Assembly: GCA_036676415.1 (NCBI GenBank)
Contig: JAKFCX010000015.1
Coordinates: forward strand, 310,001-374,000
Direction of reading: 5' to 3'
Origin: JAEZDC01 sp036676415
GTDB lineage: Bacteria; Bacteroidota; Bacteroidia; Chitinophagales; Chitinophagaceae
Length of the DNA: 64,000 bases
Both the position numbers and the translations under genes were made by a program. The notes below the pieces were generated by a model, which saw nothing but the letters and a program-made list of their open reading frames with translations, was not told the DNA's origin and did no database searches. This document shows, piece by piece, positions 1-9,148 of the stretch; the first letter of the stretch is position 1; every line of letters starts with the position of its first letter.

Positions 1-23
1 TCTCAGCCCTTTAACTTTACTAC

Positions 24-1196
24 ATGGCTTTCCGCAAATTCCAGGCAGAAAAGATATTCGACGGTACAAAATTTCTTAATGGTGACCAGGTGCTTATTAC
101 CACAGAATCAGGTGTTATTGAAGCTTTTATTCCTGGATCTGAAGCTGGTGATGATATTCAAAAACTTGATGGTATTATTTCACCTGGGTTTATCAACTGT
201 CATTGCCATTTGGAATTAAGCCATATGAAAGGCCGTATTCCTGAAAAAACAGGACTGGTCGATTTTGTTTTTAAAGTAGTTACAGAACGACATCATCCTG
301 AAGAAGAAATACTGCAAGCTATCGCCGATGCCGAAGACGAAATGTTAAAGAACGGGATCGTTGCAGTAGGTGATATTTGTAATAATACCCTCACGATTTC
401 GCAAAAACAAAAAGGAAGATTAGCATACTATAATTTTATTGAAGCCAGTGGATGGCTTCCTGCTGTTTCTGATGTTCGTTTTGAAAGAGCAAGACAGTTA
501 TTAGATCAGTTCACTTCTTTTACCTCCAGCCTTCAGACTCCAGCCTCGATAGTACCTCATGCACCCTATTCGGTTTCTGAGAATCTATGGAAATTCATTC
601 AGCCATATTTCGAAGAAAAAGTCGTTTCAATCCATAACCAGGAAACAGCTTTCGAAGATGAATTTTTCCGGGAAGGAACAGGTGACTTTGTAAGGATGTA
701 TGAAATGATGAAGATTGATAACACACATCATCAACCGACCAAAAGATCAAGCCTGCAATCGTATTTTGAAAAGCTAGAAAAGGCAACGAGAATTCTTCTT
801 GTTCATAATACATTTACAAAAGAAGCAGACATTCAGTACCTCAGGCATATTACATCAGACATCTTAGATCAGACGATTTTCTGCCTTTGCATCAATGCCA
901 ATCAATATATCGAAGATGCCTTACCACCAATAGAAATGCTAAGAAAAAACAAATGCAACATCGCTCTTGGAACGGATAGCCTTGCAAGTAACTGGAGTTT
1001 ACATATTGGTGATGAGATCAAAACAATCAGGAAAACCTTTCCCCTTGTTCCTTTAGAAGAAATACTTCAATGGGCAACATTGAATGGAGCAAAAGCACTT
1101 CAAATGGAAAGCCGCCTAGGAAGTTTTGAAAAAGGAAAAAAACCGGGTATTGTTTTTTTCAATGAAAATCTTAGTTTTATTGAACGACTACTTTAA
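24..1196 (+). CDS. Amidohydrolase-family metal-dependent hydrolase
   Basis: Cytosolic 390-residue enzyme of the amidohydrolase superfamily (chlorohydrolase/deaminase branch). Visible motifs are the metal-binding HCHLELSH near residues 60-67 after the typical PGFIN strand, a VPHAPYS histidine near 180, LVHNTFT, and GTDSLASN near 316, which supplies the late metal-ligand aspartate. A short beta-sandwich segment precedes the barrel, as in deaminases of this group. Length is normal for the family. The ATG follows TAACTTTA, a partial Bacteroidota -7 box. The substrate cannot be read from sequence; an aminodeoxyfutalosine or guanine-type deaminase role is possible but unproven. A small membrane-protein gene begins 2 nt after its stop. 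Confidence 0.85.
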   Translation: MAFRKFQAEKIFDGTKFLNGDQVLITTESGVIEAFIPGSEAGDDIQKLDGIISPGFINCHCHLELSHMKGRIPEKTGLVDFVFKVVTERHHPEEEILQAIADAEDEMLKNGIVAVGDICNNTLTISQKQKGRLAYYNFIEASGWLPAVSDVRFERARQLLDQFTSFTSSLQTPASIVPHAPYSVSENLWKFIQPYFEEKVVSIHNQETAFEDEFFREGTGDFVRMYEMMKIDNTHHQPTKRSSLQSYFEKLEKATRILLVHNTFTKEADIQYLRHITSDILDQTIFCLCINANQYIEDALPPIEMLRKNKCNIALGTDSLASNWSLHIGDEIKTIRKTFPLVPLEEILQWATLNGAKALQMESRLGSFEKGKKPGIVFFNENLSFIERLL

Positions 1197-1198
1197 CA

Positions 1199-1408
1199 AT
1201 GAAACAGATTTTTTTATTAGCACTGGCTGCTGCCTGTACGTATCTTGGTTACAAAACTTTATCAATCTATTTGTCGTTAAACAATGGCCAGATCGGCTTT
1301 CGTTTCTTTGAACCACAGGATTGGATGTTGTACACTATACTCATCATTTGTTTCGGACTTGCATGGCATGCGATCATGGGTTTGTTTCCAAAGAAACGAT
1401 CAGTTTAG
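1199..1408 (+). CDS. Small two-helix membrane protein, unknown function
   Basis: 69 residues with two hydrophobic helices (about residues 3-26 and 43-62) and a basic end, KKRSV. It starts 2 nt after the amidohydrolase stop, so it is probably co-transcribed. Its last 9 nt overlap the 3' end of the convergent recO gene. No family recognised. The coupling and clean hydropathy pattern argue that it is real. Confidence 0.6.
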   Translation: MKQIFLLALAAACTYLGYKTLSIYLSLNNGQIGFRFFEPQDWMLYTILIICFGLAWHAIMGLFPKKRSV

Positions 1409-2143
1409 TATTGCCTGCAAGACTTTCCAGCTTCTCATTTCGCCAAAGTCCTGCACATGAAAAAGGATGTAGGATTGGTAAGCTTCCAGTAATTGTCTTC
1501 TTGTTGTCCTTCCCAGTTTTATTTTCTCCAGGTCAGAATAAAAACCAATAGCATTGAATTTTGACGTAATTCTTGCTAATTCACCCTCCAGGTAGTTTTG
1601 ATGTAAAGGAATGTTAGATACGAATTGTCCTTCTGCAAGATCTAACACCGGTGTGTCATCTAAATATTCGCCGTGGATTTGAAATCCAAGCTCTGTTCCC
1701 AGGTGAAGTGTAAAATAGAGCGGAAGATTAGCAGTTAAAGCATCATTGCCGGCATCTAATTGTTTCAGTGAAGCTTCGATGAGTGAAAATAGTTCAGGAT
1801 TTGCTTCCGGTTGTTTAAGGCTGTGCTGCAGTAATTCAATCATATACATTGCAACAGCGTTTTTCACCACATCAAAAAAAACGGAAGTGTACATATGATC
1901 CCATTGAAAATCTTTGATGAATTGAAGATTCTTCATTTCATTATGATAAACTTCCATCTCCAAAATCGCTGCAGGCTGAAAAAAACTGATCTTATTCTGT
2001 CCTTTTTTACTGCTTTGCCTTACTCCTTTTACGATGTAACTCTGTACGCCAAAAAGCTCAGTGTAAACAGAAGCAATGATGCTCGTTTCTCCATACTTCA
2101 AAGTGCGAAGCACAATACCTTTTGTTCTGAATACCTGGCTCAA
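1400..2143 (-). CDS. recO: DNA repair protein RecO
   Basis: RecO loads RecA on SSB-coated DNA with RecR (RecFOR pathway of recombinational repair). The 247-residue product starts with the characteristic OB-fold opening (FRTKGIVLRTLKYGETS, then VKGVR) and continues with the helical RecO C-terminal part. The usual zinc-binding cysteines of many RecO proteins are not apparent. Length is typical. It is convergent with the preceding small gene and lies downstream of the DASS transporter on the same strand, 65 nt away. Confidence 0.9.
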   Translation of the reverse strand: MSQVFRTKGIVLRTLKYGETSIIASVYTELFGVQSYIVKGVRQSSKKGQNKISFFQPAAILEMEVYHNEMKNLQFIKDFQWDHMYTSVFFDVVKNAVAMYMIELLQHSLKQPEANPELFSLIEASLKQLDAGNDALTANLPLYFTLHLGTELGFQIHGEYLDDTPVLDLAEGQFVSNIPLHQNYLEGELARITSKFNAIGFYSDLEKIKLGRTTRRQLLEAYQSYILFHVQDFGEMRSWKVLQAILN

Positions 2144-2208
2144 GGTTCAAAGATAAAGCCTAACCGCAGAGACCCAGAAAATAGAAGGTTTCAAAGCGTT
2201 TCTAAGAA

Positions 2209-3651
2209 TTAAATTGCTTTTACCAATAACGGCAGCAAATACCAACAGAATAAAGTGATCAATATTGCTGAGATTATATTCATTACGAAACCGGTTGTCG
2301 TCATCTGTTTCAACTTCAATCTTCCGCTGGCAAAAACAATTGCGTTTGGTGGTGTTCCCATCGGTAACATTCCTGCACAACTTGCCCCTAAGGTCATAGC
2401 AATACCGATCTGTAGTGGATTAATATTCAGTGCCTCGGCCATTCCTGCAACTACAGGTGCAAAAACGATCACTTGTGCCACATTGCTCATCACTTCACTG
2501 ATGAAGATGGAAACAATCGTTACAACAAATACAAGGAACAATCCACCTGTTGCAAAGCCTGCGATCCAGCCACCAAGGCTTTGTATCAATCCTGCTTTTT
2601 CTAATTGGGTGGCAAGGCTGATACCTCCACCAAATAATAACAATATTCCCCAGGCCATTTTTGAAGTATCAGGCCATTCCAGTAACGGTTTGCTTTCCCT
2701 GTTGCCAGACGGTAGTATGAATAAAAGCAATGCACCAAAAACAGCAATCATATTATCATCCAGCCTGAAATACGATTGACCCTGGTTGATAAATTCACGA
2801 GTGATCCATAACAATGCTGTAGTAAGAAACACCAGCAGCACTCTTTTCTCTGCTGTAGAAAGTGGTCCCATTTCATGCAATTCAAGAGCAATGTGTTCTT
2901 TTGCTGCAGCATCCGCTTTAATTTTTGTGGGATAAAGAATCTTCGTCATTACGATATACAGTGTAAAAAGAAGGATCAATGAAAGAGGCAGGCACAGTTT
3001 CATCCAGTCTGCAAATTCAAAAGTATATCCATTGTGTTTTTCAAGAAAAGCAACGTAGGCAACATTCGGTGGTGTACCGATGATGGTTGCAATTCCACCG
3101 AAATTACTGGCATAGGCAATTGCCAGTAAAAGACAAACAGCAAGGTTGTCCAGGTTTCCTTTTGTTTCGCTATTGTTTTCCATCACTTTGATCACACTCA
3201 TTGCAATGGGATACATCATCATGGTTGTTGCTGTATTGCTCAGCCACATGCTCATGAGGCCTGTTGCAAGGATAAATCCAAGAACGATCCTGTCACCACT
3301 TGTGCCTGTAAGTTTTACAATTGAAAGTGCAATTCGTTTATGCAGGTTCCATTTCTCAATGGCAAGCCCGATCATAAAACCACCAAGGAATAAGAATATC
3401 ACAGGATTTGCATAAGGTGCAGCCACTTCATCGATCTTGGAAATGCCCAGTAAGGGAAACAAAATCAGTGGCAGCAAAGCCACAGCAGGCATTGGTAAAG
3501 CTTCAGTAACCCACCAGGTGATCATCAATGCAGCAACGGCCAAAACCTGTGCAGAAGAATTGTTCAGCTCAAATGGATTCCATAAGATCAAAACGGCAAA
3601 GAGTGTTAAACCGGCAATTATTCCAATCCAACGGGTAAGGCCTTTCTGCAT
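2209..3651 (-). CDS. SLC13/DASS-family sodium:anion (dicarboxylate-type) symporter
   Basis: 480-residue polytopic inner-membrane protein with roughly a dozen hydrophobic helices. Family signs are two pseudo-repeated anion/sodium sites: SNTATTMMM near residues 130-140 and MGTPPNAIVFASG near the C-terminus, plus IIGTPPNVAYVAF in the middle. DASS carriers import di- or tricarboxylates or sulfate with Na+; the exact substrate is not readable here. It sits upstream of recO with no functional link evident. A copy of the window's intergenic repeat begins 36 nt upstream of the start. Confidence 0.88.
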   Translation of the reverse strand: MQKGLTRWIGIIAGLTLFAVLILWNPFELNNSSAQVLAVAALMITWWVTEALPMPAVALLPLILFPLLGISKIDEVAAPYANPVIFLFLGGFMIGLAIEKWNLHKRIALSIVKLTGTSGDRIVLGFILATGLMSMWLSNTATTMMMYPIAMSVIKVMENNSETKGNLDNLAVCLLLAIAYASNFGGIATIIGTPPNVAYVAFLEKHNGYTFEFADWMKLCLPLSLILLFTLYIVMTKILYPTKIKADAAAKEHIALELHEMGPLSTAEKRVLLVFLTTALLWITREFINQGQSYFRLDDNMIAVFGALLLFILPSGNRESKPLLEWPDTSKMAWGILLLFGGGISLATQLEKAGLIQSLGGWIAGFATGGLFLVFVVTIVSIFISEVMSNVAQVIVFAPVVAGMAEALNINPLQIGIAMTLGASCAGMLPMGTPPNAIVFASGRLKLKQMTTTGFVMNIISAILITLFCWYLLPLLVKAI

Positions 3652-3686
3652 AGCGGAGGTTGTGCTGATGAAGATAAAAAGTTTTA

Positions 3687-3747
3687 TGAGACCAGCTTAA
3701 GAATTGCATTCATCGTTCCTTGCTCCGATAGCTATGGGAGCACACTT
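3687..3747 (-). repeat. Intergenic repeat, copy C
   Basis: About 60 bp starting TGAGACCAGCTTAAG and containing CATCGTTCCTTG. It aligns end to end with the segments at 6295-6356 and, on the opposite strand, 8732-8792. Its second half carries a near-perfect 20-bp palindrome at 3722-3741 (GCTCC..ATAGCTAT..GGAGC). It sits just upstream of the DASS transporter start. Confidence 0.6.
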
Positions 3748-3844
3748 CAGGTGCAGTTCACTTTGCAACATGAGTGTATGAGCTGAAGCTCAACAGCCGT
3801 TGCGGCATAGTTTTTATGGCATTACAACAATAAAAACCATAGTT

Positions 3845-4582
3845 ATGGAAAAATTAAAAGATCTCAGGGCTTTATTGGTACACGAAGTAATGGATGTGTA
3901 CTCTGCTGAAGAGCAGATTTTAGATGCCCTTCCAATGATGATCGAAAGAGCAGGCAATGCTAAACTCAAGGCTTCGCTTAAAGATCATATGAAAGTAACC
4001 CGTACTCAAAAACAGCGATTAGATAAAGTACAGCAACTACTGAAAGTATCTGAAGACCAAAAAGGCAAAGGAAAGAAAGGTGGATTGTTTGGACTGTTTG
4101 GTGGTGGCCAGAAATGCAAAGGCATGGAGGGAATTATCTCGGAAGGCAATTCAATCATGAAGGAAGACATCGATCCTGAAGTGTTGGATGCAGCCATTAT
4201 TGCTTCCTGCCAGAAGATCGAGCACTACGAAATATGTGCTTACGGAACATTGAAGGCTTATGCAAAAGAATTAGGACTTACTCAGGTGGTAAAACTGCTT
4301 GATGAAACATTAGCGGAAGAATATGAAGCCGATGTATTGCTGACAGAATTAGCTGTGTTCGGTGGATTGAACCAGAAAGCTGAAGTGTCAGGACCATCTG
4401 CAAGTCGTGCTGAAGGCAGAGGTACATCAACAAGAAGTTCATCTCCGACAGCAAGTTCAAGAAGTGCATCCTCTCCTTCAAGAAGCAGCTCACCTGTAAA
4501 GAAGAGTAGTTCCTCTTCTGCAAAGAAAACAACCTCTTCAAGGAGTAACTCCTCTAAAAAAGTAGCGACTTCAAAGAGATAA
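3845..4582 (+). CDS. DUF892 (YciE/YciF-type) ferritin-like protein with Ser/Lys-rich tail
   Basis: 245-residue protein. Residues 1 to about 170 match the four-helix ferritin-like DUF892 family: KLKDLRALLVHEVMDVYSAEEQ at the start, and KIEHYEICAYGTL and LLDETLAEEYEAD later, which carry the diiron-type Glu/His ligands. The family is linked to stress responses and its biochemical role is poorly defined. A low-complexity linker with GLFGLFGGG lies near residue 80. The last ~58 residues are almost only S, R, K, T and P, resembling nucleic-acid-binding tails. The chosen ATG at 3845 begins at the conserved domain; an upstream in-frame start at 3800 would add 15 unconserved residues. Confidence 0.85.
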   Translation: MEKLKDLRALLVHEVMDVYSAEEQILDALPMMIERAGNAKLKASLKDHMKVTRTQKQRLDKVQQLLKVSEDQKGKGKKGGLFGLFGGGQKCKGMEGIISEGNSIMKEDIDPEVLDAAIIASCQKIEHYEICAYGTLKAYAKELGLTQVVKLLDETLAEEYEADVLLTELAVFGGLNQKAEVSGPSASRAEGRGTSTRSSSPTASSRSASSPSRSSSPVKKSSSSSAKKTTSSRSNSSKKVATSKR

Positions 4583-4585
4583 AAT

Positions 4586-4618
4586 AAAAAAGCTGCCTTG
4601 TGAAAAAGGCAGCTTTTT
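4586..4618. terminator. Bidirectional intrinsic terminator
   Basis: Stem AAAAAAGCTGCC (4586-4597) pairs with GGCAGCTTTTT (4608-4618), flanked by A and T runs. It lies between the convergent DUF892 gene and the carB half-gene and can serve both. Confidence 0.9.
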
Positions 4619-4634
4619 CTTTTATACGATTCCA

Positions 4635-6281
4635 TTATCCCTCGAACGTACTATAGAAATACGGTGTCTTTGCTTCAAACTCTGCTGCACAGGTGTCAAC
4701 CATCTTAAACACTCTTGTTATACCAAGTGCTTTTCTCTTTTCATATACTTCATCTTCCGTACAATCTCCGTGAAGTATTCTGCAGATCTGCTCATCACTA
4801 AAGCCATTCTTCTTGGCTTCTTTTAAAAGATCTTCCGGCAGTGATTCCAGGCTATGTTTCAGTAACTCCTTTTCAATAGTGCAAATCTGTTGTATCTGGT
4901 AAATAAACCAGCGATCAATTCTCGTAGCCTGCACGATCGTCTTCACCGTAACGCCTGCCATCAAAGCATCTTTAATCCTGAAAATGCGATCCCATTTTGG
5001 CGTTTTGATATACTCAACCAACTCATCACTCTTCATCAGGCTTTTACCATAATATCCCAGGCCAACAGCTTCATTTTCTAAACTCTGACAAGCTTTCTGC
5101 AGTGCTTCAGTAAAACTTCTGCCGATAGCCATCACTTCTCCAACACTTTTCATCTGTAGTCCAAGTGTGTCATTGGCTCCTTTGAACTTATCAAAATTCC
5201 ATCTTGGTACTTTCACGATCACATAATCCAATGCCGGTTCAAAATACGCTGAAGTAGTTTGAGTGATCTGGTTCTTTAACTCATCCAGTGAATATCCAAT
5301 GGCTAATTTGGCAGCAATTTTTGCAATTGGATATCCTGTTGCCTTTGAAGCGAGAGCAGAAGAACGACTTACTCTTGGATTGATCTCTACAGCAATTAAT
5401 TGTTCTGTCTCAGGATCCTGTGCAAACTGAACATTACATCCACCTGCAAAATTTCCCAGGCTACGCATCATCAGTATTGCTTTGTTTCGCATATCCTGGA
5501 AAGAAGAGTCACTCAGCGTCATAGCAGGAGCAACCGTGATTGAATCTCCTGTATGAATTCCCATCGGATCGAGATTTTCAACAGTACAAATGATTACTAC
5601 ATTGTCGTTCTGATCCCTTAATAATTCCAACTCAAACTCTTTCCAACCCAAAACAGCTTTCTCTACCAGCACCTCGTGCATTGGCGAAGCAGTTAAGCCT
5701 CTTTGTAAGGCTTCATCCAGTTCATCCTTGCTATGAACAAATCCTCCACCCGTTCCTCCAAGTGTAAACGAAGGACGAATTACCAACGGATATCCAATTT
5801 CCTGTGCAAATTCCTTTCCTTCCAGAAAACTGTTTGCCACTCGGCTGGGTGCTACTTTCACTCCGATCTTCACCATCAGCTGACGAAATTTCTCCCTGTC
5901 TTCTGCAGTATCAATCGCTGCAACATCAACACCGATCAGCCGGCAATTGTATTTTTCCCAGATACCCAATTCATCCACTTCTTTGCAAAGGTTCAAAGCT
6001 GTTTGTCCACCCATTGTTGGCAGTACCGCATCAATTTTATTTTCCTGCAGTATCTGTTCAATACTTTCAACTGTAAGTGGAAGCAGGTAAACCCTGTCGG
6101 CCATCATTGGATCGGTCATGATAGTAGCAGGGTTTGAGTTAATAAGTATCACCTCTATACCTTCTTCTCTCAAACTCCTGGCAGCTTGTGATCCTGAATA
6201 GTCAAATTCACAAGCTTGGCCGATAACAATCGGACCCGAACCGATGATCAAAACTGATTTTATGGAATTGTCTTTAGGCAT
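4635..6281 (-). CDS. carB: Carbamoyl-phosphate synthase large subunit, N-terminal half only
   Basis: 548 residues corresponding to the first half of CarB. There is an ATP-grasp carboxyphosphate domain (GSGPIVIGQACEFDYSG at the start, GGTGGGF loop near 180, EINPRVSRSSALASKATG near 300) followed by the oligomerisation domain ending KMVDTCAAEFEAKTPYFYST. A normal CarB continues into a second ATP-grasp (carbamoyl-phosphate) half plus an MGS-like domain, about 1070 residues in all. Here a TAA stop follows exactly at the domain boundary, and a terminator follows the stop. No C-terminal half is in the window. Split CarB is known in some archaea and Aquifex, so this is probably a genuine split gene with the partner elsewhere, not a decayed one. 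It supplies carbamoyl phosphate for pyrimidine and arginine synthesis. Confidence 0.88.
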   Translation of the reverse strand: MPKDNSIKSVLIIGSGPIVIGQACEFDYSGSQAARSLREEGIEVILINSNPATIMTDPMMADRVYLLPLTVESIEQILQENKIDAVLPTMGGQTALNLCKEVDELGIWEKYNCRLIGVDVAAIDTAEDREKFRQLMVKIGVKVAPSRVANSFLEGKEFAQEIGYPLVIRPSFTLGGTGGGFVHSKDELDEALQRGLTASPMHEVLVEKAVLGWKEFELELLRDQNDNVVIICTVENLDPMGIHTGDSITVAPAMTLSDSSFQDMRNKAILMMRSLGNFAGGCNVQFAQDPETEQLIAVEINPRVSRSSALASKATGYPIAKIAAKLAIGYSLDELKNQITQTTSAYFEPALDYVIVKVPRWNFDKFKGANDTLGLQMKSVGEVMAIGRSFTEALQKACQSLENEAVGLGYYGKSLMKSDELVEYIKTPKWDRIFRIKDALMAGVTVKTIVQATRIDRWFIYQIQQICTIEKELLKHSLESLPEDLLKEAKKNGFSDEQICRILHGDCTEDEVYEKRKALGITRVFKMVDTCAAEFEAKTPYFYSTFEG

Positions 6282-6294
6282 ATTTATTTTTTAA

Positions 6295-6356
6295 GAGACC
6301 AGCAGATGTAATACTATTTAGCTTCCGTTGTGTCACTCCCTTGTACTTTTATAACC
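6295..6356 (+). repeat. Intergenic repeat, copy B
   Basis: Begins AGAGACCAGC and contains TTGTGTCACTCCCTTGTAC. It aligns along its length with copies at 3687-3747 (strong at the left end) and 8732-8792 (strong at the right end, where 8740-8760 read on the minus strand gives TTGTGTCACTCACTTGTGC). It lies upstream of the carB half-gene start. Confidence 0.6.
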
Positions 6357-6498
6357 TTACTCATCAGTCAGGTGAACCGACACATTCACAACAAAAAAAC
6401 AAATTGTGCAAATGTAAGATTGGTGAACAAAACCGCAGCAGTTATTTTAGTAAAAGATTTGCGTAACGAGGCAGATTTTCCTGAATTAACTTCGTCGA

Positions 6499-8238
6499 AT
6501 GATCATGCGATACTTTCTTGTTTTTTATTCAATATTTCTCATTTCTTATTCAGGTTTAACGCAGTATCCGAAGGGTTATTTCAGAAATCCATTAGGAATT
6601 CCAATGCAGTTAGCCGCAAATTTTGGTGAAGTGAGAACCGATCACTTCCATATGGGCTTCGATCTGAGAACCAATCAAAGAGAGAATCTGCCGGTTTATG
6701 CTGCTGCTGAAGGATATATCAGCAGGGTTGTGATAGAACAAGGGGGTTATGGAAGAGGCATTTACATCACACACCCTAATGGATATACCACGTTATATGC
6801 TCATTTGAATGACTTCTACCCGGCATTACACCAGTTTGTTAAGAATAAACAGTACCGTGAAGAGAAATGGGAACAGGATATCGTGTTTTCAAAAGAGCAA
6901 TTTCCTGTAAGTAAAGGACAATTGATTGCCTATAGTGGAAATACCGGTGCTTCACAAGGTCCGCATTTGCATTTTGAGATCCGTGATTCAAAAACCGACA
7001 ACAATATAAATCCACTGTTGTTTGGATTTCCGATCAAAGACAATATTCCTCCTTTGCTGTACAGAATATTTCTGTATGATAGAAATTATAGCACTTATAC
7101 TGTCGGTCCATCAGAAATAAAGATCAAGGGATCAAAAGGTAAGTACACTACAAAAGATACATTAGTTGTAACGGGTTCCGGTAAAATCAGTTTTGGCATT
7201 AGTGCAGAAGACCTGGGAAACACCTCTTCGTTCAGATATGGAGTTTATACTTCCGAATTATGGATCGACAGTGTGATGCAATCATCGTTCAAACTGGATG
7301 AACTAAATTATGATGACAGCAAATACATGAATGCGTCTATTGATTATAAGAAAAAGTATACGGATGGCAGTTTGATTCAACACCTTTCTAAACTACCCGG
7401 AAACAGGTTGAGTATTTATGAAGGATTGAATGATGGTGTAATAACACTGACTGATACAATTCCACGACAAGTGATGATTAAACTGAGAGATGCTACAGGG
7501 AATGAATCTCAGCTCAATTTTAAAATAATCTGGAAGCCGGAATTATATGAACAAAGATTTTTTACTCAGCAAACTGAAAAGCTGATACCGAATGTAAAAA
7601 ACAATATTGCCAGGGTGAATATCAGTATTGATTTTCCTTCCAATGCATTTTATGATACAGTAGCATTTTTTCATTCATCATCACAGGACAATGAAATTAC
7701 CGTTCATCAACTACATCATCATTATGTTCCGGTGCATGACAGGTATTCGGTATCAGTGAAACCTTCAAAAGAGATAAATTCATCAAAAGCAGTCTGGAAA
7801 TTAAACTCAGGTAAAACTAATTATACCAGTAAAGCTGTTTTGCAAGATGGTGCTTATACAGGAACGTTCGGCAAACTTGGCAATTTGTATTTGCAGGAAG
7901 ATACAACCGTACCTGTTATTGTTCCCATTGGTTGGAGGGATAACGCTGTGTTCGCAAAAAGCGGGTCAATCAATATTGCCGTGAGAGATGACAGTTATAT
8001 TTCCAGTTTCAGGGCAGAGTTAGATGGAAAATGGTTGATGTTTTCCCGTAAAGGTAATACGTTCACCTATAAATTTGATGAACATTCCGGCATCGGAATT
8101 CATGAATTAAAAGTGATTGCAGAAGACATTGCGGGTAATTCCTCTATTGCAACTTATAATTTTGAATTAAAGGAAAAGATTATCGTTCCGAAGAAAAAGA
8201 AGGCAGTAAAGAAAAGCTCAAAGAAGAAAAAAAGATAA
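6499..8238 (+). CDS. Secreted M23-family (LytM-type) metallopeptidase
   Basis: 579 residues with an N-terminal signal peptide (about 1-22, ending SYSGLTQ). The LytM/M23 domain occupies roughly 35-190. Its zinc ligands are in HMGFDLR near residue 52 and HLHFEIR near 159, with the GNTGASQGPHLHFE segment intact. M23 enzymes cut peptidoglycan cross-bridges in the periplasm. The ~390 residues after the peptidase show beta-rich Ig-like character without a recognised domain, and the C-terminus is very Lys-rich. Its TAA overlaps the ATG of the peroxiredoxin gene by one base, implying co-translation. An alternative ATG two codons in is possible. Confidence 0.87.
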   Translation: MIMRYFLVFYSIFLISYSGLTQYPKGYFRNPLGIPMQLAANFGEVRTDHFHMGFDLRTNQRENLPVYAAAEGYISRVVIEQGGYGRGIYITHPNGYTTLYAHLNDFYPALHQFVKNKQYREEKWEQDIVFSKEQFPVSKGQLIAYSGNTGASQGPHLHFEIRDSKTDNNINPLLFGFPIKDNIPPLLYRIFLYDRNYSTYTVGPSEIKIKGSKGKYTTKDTLVVTGSGKISFGISAEDLGNTSSFRYGVYTSELWIDSVMQSSFKLDELNYDDSKYMNASIDYKKKYTDGSLIQHLSKLPGNRLSIYEGLNDGVITLTDTIPRQVMIKLRDATGNESQLNFKIIWKPELYEQRFFTQQTEKLIPNVKNNIARVNISIDFPSNAFYDTVAFFHSSSQDNEITVHQLHHHYVPVHDRYSVSVKPSKEINSSKAVWKLNSGKTNYTSKAVLQDGAYTGTFGKLGNLYLQEDTTVPVIVPIGWRDNAVFAKSGSINIAVRDDSYISSFRAELDGKWLMFSRKGNTFTYKFDEHSGIGIHELKVIAEDIAGNSSIATYNFELKEKIIVPKKKKAVKKSSKKKKR

Positions 8239-8711
8239 TGGCAACACATTTAAAAGAAGGAGATAGAGCTCCTGCATTTTCAGCGAAAGACCAGGATGGA
8301 AATAAAGTTTCACTCGCAGATTATAAAGGGCATAAAATTGTTCTTTATTTCTATCCTGAAGACGATACTCCAACCTGTACGATCCAGGCCTGTAACCTGA
8401 GAGACAATTATGCTTTATTAAAGAAAGAAGGCTTTGTTGTTTTAGGCGTAAGCCCTGATGATGAAGCCAAACACAAAAAGTTTGAAGAGAAATTTTCTCT
8501 GCCGTATAGGCTGATAGCCGATCCAAAAAAATCAATTATTGATAAATATGGAGTGTGGGGACCAAAAGTGTTGTACGGCCGTCATTATGAAGGATTGCAT
8601 CGCACTACTTTTTTGATTGATGAAAAAGGAATTATCAGGAAGATTTTTTTAAAGCCCACCAATAAAAAGCATGCTGAACAGATCGTAAAAGCATGGAGTG
8701 AATTAAAGTAA
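8238..8711 (+). CDS. bcp: Thioredoxin-dependent peroxiredoxin, Bcp/PrxQ type
   Basis: 157-residue cytosolic peroxidase reducing H2O2 and organic peroxides with thioredoxin. The active-site region YFYPEDDTPTCTIQACNLRD holds the peroxidatic Cys and a second Cys five residues later, the atypical 2-Cys PrxQ arrangement. FEEKFSLPYRLIADPKK and HRTTFLIDEKG are further family segments. Length matches the family. It overlaps the M23 gene stop by one base. Confidence 0.92.
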   Translation: MATHLKEGDRAPAFSAKDQDGNKVSLADYKGHKIVLYFYPEDDTPTCTIQACNLRDNYALLKKEGFVVLGVSPDDEAKHKKFEEKFSLPYRLIADPKKSIIDKYGVWGPKVLYGRHYEGLHRTTFLIDEKGIIRKIFLKPTNKKHAEQIVKAWSELK

Positions 8712-8731
8712 TGGTATTTCTGCTGATTGTT

Positions 8732-8792
8732 GCGTTACAGCACAAGTGAGTGACACAAGGAACGATGCAAAGAATTGCTAAAGCTGGCCACC
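8732..8792 (-). repeat. Intergenic repeat, copy A
   Basis: Read on the minus strand it starts GGTGGCCAGCTTTAGC and contains CATCGTTCCTTGTGTCACTC. It shares the left half with copy C and the right half with copy B, which links all three. It occupies the gap between bcp and the HExxH protein gene. Confidence 0.6.
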
Positions 8793-8830
8793 ATTAAAAT
8801 TTCTGGCAGGGTTCTATCTTTACCAGTATT

Positions 8831-9148
8831 ATGTTGGTTCGTGTAAAAGAAAATTCGTGGCTGGCTAAAATTGCTTCAAAAAAAATGCGTGCACCAAAAA
8901 TTGCAATGGTGTTCGGTAAAACCATTCACCTGTACAATACTTCGAGGGAGGAGTTCTTGCAAAATGAGAAATGGGTTTGTCATGAATTGGCTCACGTGAA
9001 TCAATATGTGAGATATGGTTATGTGCGGTTCATGTTTATGTACCTGGTAGAAAGTATCAGGAAGGGATATCGGAATAATAAATTTGAACTGGAAGCGAAG
9101 AGTAAGGAAAGAGATCCCTCCATACTGCTCGATTTTGTGATCAGCTGA
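8831..9148 (+). CDS. Small HExxH-motif protein, DUF4157-like
   Basis: 105 residues with the zinc-protease-type motif HELAH near residue 57, followed by VNQYVRYGYVRFMF. This helix and the small size resemble DUF4157-like metalloprotease-fold proteins. No signal peptide. Whether it is proteolytically active cannot be judged. It converges on birA with an 8-nt 3' overlap. Confidence 0.65.
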   Translation: MLVRVKENSWLAKIASKKMRAPKIAMVFGKTIHLYNTSREEFLQNEKWVCHELAHVNQYVRYGYVRFMFMYLVESIRKGYRNNKFELEAKSKERDPSILLDFVIS

